DNA of 64,000 nucleotides from Phycisphaeraceae bacterium (GTDB taxonomy: Bacteria; Planctomycetota; Phycisphaerae; Phycisphaerales; SM1A02): assembly GCA_015709595.1 (NCBI GenBank), contig CP054178.1, forward strand, positions 1,927,205-1,991,204, read 5' to 3'. Under the pieces are notes generated by a model. The model saw only the letters and a list, made by a program, of their open reading frames with translations. It was not told where the DNA came from and did not search any database. Of this stretch, positions 61,986 through 64,000 are shown one piece after another (the first letter of the stretch is position 1; every line of letters begins with the position of its first letter). A program made the translations under genes and the position numbers.

Positions 61986-63662
61986 ATGAGCACTCTCGAA
62001 AAGCCCGATCTCGAGATCGAACGACGCCCCGCTGACGGCAACCCCCACCTGTCCACCCGCGGGCACAAGCCAGGCGACGTGGATCCGGAAACCGTCACCA
62101 TCTCCGGCTACGTGGTCGATCGGCGGTATGGCCCGGATCGGGTCGAGACGACCTCGCCGGACGATCCATCCAGGCCCCATCCGCGCATCGGCGAGCCCGG
62201 CAGGTTCCCCTACACGCGCGGCGTCCACGAGACCATGTACCGCAGCCGCCTGTGGACCATGCGGCAGTTCGCCGGCTTCGGCAGCGCGGATGACACCAAC
62301 CGCCGCTTCAAGTACCTGCTCGAGAACGCCAAGGGAACGAAGGCCAACACCGGTCTGTCCACCGCCTTCGACCTGCCCACGCTCATGGGCCGCGACAGCG
62401 ATGATCCGCTGAGCGCCGGCGAGGTTGGGCGCTGCGGGGTGGCGATCTCGACGATCGACGACATGCACCGCCTCTACGCCGACATTCCCATCGACGAGGT
62501 GACCGTCAGCCAGACCATCAACGGCCCCGCCGCGGTGATCTGGGCCATGTACATCGCCATGGCGCAGGAGCGCGGCATCGACATCGCCAAGCTCGGCGGC
62601 ACCCTGCAGAACGACATCCTCAAGGAGTTCCATAGCCAGAACGAGTTCATCTACCCGCCCGAAGCCAGCGTGAAACTGGTGGTGGACACCATTGAATTCG
62701 CCTCGAAGTTCATGCCGCGCTGGAACAGCGTGTCGATCTCCGGCTACCACATCCGCGAGGCGGGCAGCACCGCCACGCAGGAGCTGGCCTTCACGCTCCG
62801 CGACGGCATGGAGTACGTGGAGGCGGCCATGAAGCGCGGGCTGGACGTGGACGCCTTCGGGCCTCGGCTCTCGTTCTTCTTCAACAGCCACAACGAGTTC
62901 TTCGAGGAAATTTGCAAGCTGCGCGCGGCGCGGCGAATCTGGGCTCACGCCATGAAGGAGCGCTACGGCGCGAAGAACGAGCGCTCGCTGCTGATGCGAA
63001 CGCACGTGCAGACCGCGGGGTGCTCGCTCACCGAGCAGCAGCCGCTCAACAACATCGTGCGCGTGGCCTACCAGGCGCTGGCGGGCGTGCTGGGGGGCTG
63101 CCAGTCCCTGCACACCGACAGCATGGATGAGACGCTGGGGCTGCCCACGGAGACCGCCGTGCGCGTGGCCCTGCGCACGCAGCAGATTCTCGCTCACGAG
63201 ACGGGCGTGCACCGCACGGTCGATCCGCTCGGCGGATCGTGGTTCGTCGAGGCGCTGACCGACCAGATGGAGAAGGACGCCAACGCCATCATCCGCGAGA
63301 TCGATGACATGGGCGGCGTGGTGGAGGGCATCCACAAGGGCTACTTCCGCCGCTCGATCGCCGAGGCCAGTTACCGCTTCGGCCAGGAGATGGAGGCGGG
63401 CGATCGCATCATCGTGGGCGTGAACGCCTACACCGACGGCAATGAGGACAAGCAGGTGGAGATTCTGCAGATTCCTCACACGGTGGAGGAGCAGCAGTGC
63501 GCGCGGCTGGCAAAGTTCCGCGCCGAGCGCGACGCGGGCGCGGTGAAGCGGGCGCTCGATGCCATCCGCGCCGCGGCACGGGGCGGCTCTCTCCTCTCCC
63601 ACCGGGAGAGGGCCGGGGTGAGGTTCTTCCTCCCTCTCCCTCGGGGAGAGGGGCCAGGGTGA
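61986..63662 (+). CDS. Methylmalonyl-CoA mutase large (catalytic) subunit, C-terminus cut by repeat array
   Basis: The first ~535 residues match the acyl-CoA mutase barrel: PYTRGVHETMYRSRLWTMRQ, ANTGLSTAFDLPTLMGRDSD, VSQTINGPAAVIWAMYIAMA, SISGYHIREAGSTATQELAF, RTHVQTAGCSLTEQQPLNN and LGGCQSLHTDSMDETLGLPT. The enzyme interconverts methylmalonyl-CoA and succinyl-CoA (or an isobutyryl/ethylmalonyl relative) with adenosylcobalamin; the B12-binding domain is usually a separate small subunit, absent here. After AIRAAARGGS the frame runs into palindromic repeats and stops at 63660-63662. The native ending lies at 63727-63849 in another frame. TATAGT at 61974-61979, 6 nt before the ATG, could be a -10 of a leaderless transcript. 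Confidence 0.9.
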   Translation: MSTLEKPDLEIERRPADGNPHLSTRGHKPGDVDPETVTISGYVVDRRYGPDRVETTSPDDPSRPHPRIGEPGRFPYTRGVHETMYRSRLWTMRQFAGFGSADDTNRRFKYLLENAKGTKANTGLSTAFDLPTLMGRDSDDPLSAGEVGRCGVAISTIDDMHRLYADIPIDEVTVSQTINGPAAVIWAMYIAMAQERGIDIAKLGGTLQNDILKEFHSQNEFIYPPEASVKLVVDTIEFASKFMPRWNSVSISGYHIREAGSTATQELAFTLRDGMEYVEAAMKRGLDVDAFGPRLSFFFNSHNEFFEEICKLRAARRIWAHAMKERYGAKNERSLLMRTHVQTAGCSLTEQQPLNNIVRVAYQALAGVLGGCQSLHTDSMDETLGLPTETAVRVALRTQQILAHETGVHRTVDPLGGSWFVEALTDQMEKDANAIIREIDDMGGVVEGIHKGYFRRSIAEASYRFGQEMEAGDRIIVGVNAYTDGNEDKQVEILQIPHTVEEQQCARLAKFRAERDAGAVKRALDAIRAAARGGSLLSHRERAGVRFFLPLPRGEGPG

Positions 63663-63717
63663 GGGTTCTTCCCTCCCCTCTCCCTCGGGGAGAGGGGCCA
63701 GGGGTGAGGGTGCTTCG
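63591..63717. repeat. Three tandem palindromic repeat units inside the mutase gene
   Basis: Each unit of about 42 bp has a CTCTCCC...GGGAGAG hairpin core followed by GGCC(A/G)GGGTGAGG(GT)TTCTTC: units lie at about 63591-63628, 63629-63672 and 63673-63717. The first core is CTCTCCC (63594-63600), ACC, GGGAGAG (63604-63610). This type of CCTCTCCC...GAGAGGGCC-GGGGTGAGG element is a common dispersed intergenic repeat in GC-rich bacteria. Here it sits within a coding region and breaks it. Confidence 0.85.
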
Positions 63718-63726
63718 TCTTCAGGC

Positions 63727-63849
63727 CTCTCCCCCGACAACGTCATGCCCGCCCTCATCGCCGGCGCCCACGCCCGCTGCACGCTGGGCGAAATGGTGCA
63801 GGCGATGGCGGATGTGTATGGGCGTTATACGGGCGGGCCGGAGTGGTAG
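63727..63849 (+). pseudogene. Displaced C-terminal piece of the mutase large subunit
   Basis: In the frame offset from the main gene, the sequence reads SPDNVMPALIAGAHARCTLG followed by EMVQAMADVYGRYTGGPEW and a TAG stop at 63847-63849. This matches the normal end of acyl-CoA mutase large subunits (a DN-xMPxxxEA...A-xxTLGE pattern). It lies after the repeat array and has no start of its own. It is the detached end of the 61986 gene. Confidence 0.8.
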
Positions 63850-63859
63850 GGGGTGGCCC

Positions 63860-64000
63860 GTGTCTTCACGAATCAACGTCTTTCGCCGAAAAGTCGCGCT
63901 GGGGCACTACGAACTCACCGGGCACGCGAAGTCCGAGATGGAGCAGGACGGATTCACCATCGAAGACATCAAGTCGGCGATTTACACCGGGCGCATCGCC
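63860..64000 (+). CDS. Partial DUF4258-type protein (runs off the window)
   Basis: From the GTG at 63860 the frame reads MSSRINVFRRKVALGHYELT, then GHAKSEMEQDGFTIEDIKSA and IYTGRIA to the window edge. The H-A-xxEM-x-D-x-(F/I)-x-IEDI-xxAIxxG pattern is DUF4258, a small RelE/BrnT-like fold family often found as toxins of toxin-antitoxin pairs. An antitoxin (commonly an XRE or small HTH gene) would be expected just downstream, outside the window. It starts 11 bp after the mutase fragment stop. The length and end of the protein cannot be seen. Confidence 0.7.
   Translation, partial: MSSRINVFRRKVALGHYELTGHAKSEMEQDGFTIEDIKSAIYTGRIA

Noticed and set aside
63591-63717. CRISPR-like array
   Set aside because: The three units are directly tandem hairpin repeats with no unique spacers between them and no cas genes nearby.
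61911-63782. Minus-strand 623-codon frame opposite the mutase gene
   Set aside because: The plus strand encodes an unmistakable methylmalonyl-CoA mutase; the opposite frame is a GC-driven shadow.

Overview
The window is GC-rich (roughly two thirds G+C by eye) and reads as chromosome of a planctomycete, most likely of the Phycisphaerae lineage. The indicators are a PEP-CTERM-like sorting tail of the PSPGALAFLGLAGL...RRRR type (2921-3697), a type IV pseudopilin-like protein, a small zinc-ribbon protein of the CxxC-YDLR-CPECG type (61232-61924), DUF1080 fused to a GDSL hydrolase, a TMTC-like membrane/TPR protein, a very large signal peptidase I, and many long exported TPR/hypothetical proteins. 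I saw no tRNA, rRNA, CRISPR array, transposase or prophage. Lineage is inferred from gene content only.

Layout. 1-8.5 kb: an anti-sigma-like partial gene, a pseudopilin overlapping a GH57 alpha-amylase, a PEP-CTERM-like exported protein, two DUF4870 membrane proteins (the second with a probable 1-nt frameshift at a C run), a fused two-domain FbpB-type ABC permease and a degenerate PilZ protein. 8.6-24.3 kb: pyrE, a flippase-like UPF0104 membrane protein, large exported TPR proteins, a BFD-type [2Fe-2S] protein with a perfect palindrome at its start codon, a standalone LigD-phosphoesterase-like protein, an ArsR-HTH/methyltransferase fusion, a PGPGW membrane protein and a TMTC-like protein. 25.6-28.2 kb: two tandem exported paralogues sharing a C-terminal beta module that recurs on a PQQ-type sugar dehydrogenase (48185-49843) and a subtilase (49995-52619).

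28.2-41.1 kb is the most unusual part: a run of minus-strand genes with a VgrG spike protein carrying a very long Gly/Ser tail, two tandem metzincin-like metalloprotease paralogues, an unknown protein, a PAAR tip protein and, 4 bp behind the PAAR stop, a thermonuclease. This looks like a type VI (or related contractile-injection) spike/effector island without structural genes in the window.

41.2-64 kb: a solitary atpG, an outer-membrane barrel, a MoxR/vWA (BatA-like) pair whose DUF58 partner sits about 6 kb away, exported enzymes, signal peptidase I with a large lectin-like insertion, a trans-prenyl diphosphate synthase, and a methylmalonyl-CoA mutase large subunit whose C-terminal end is cut off by an array of three palindromic repeats. 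The window ends inside a DUF4258-type gene.
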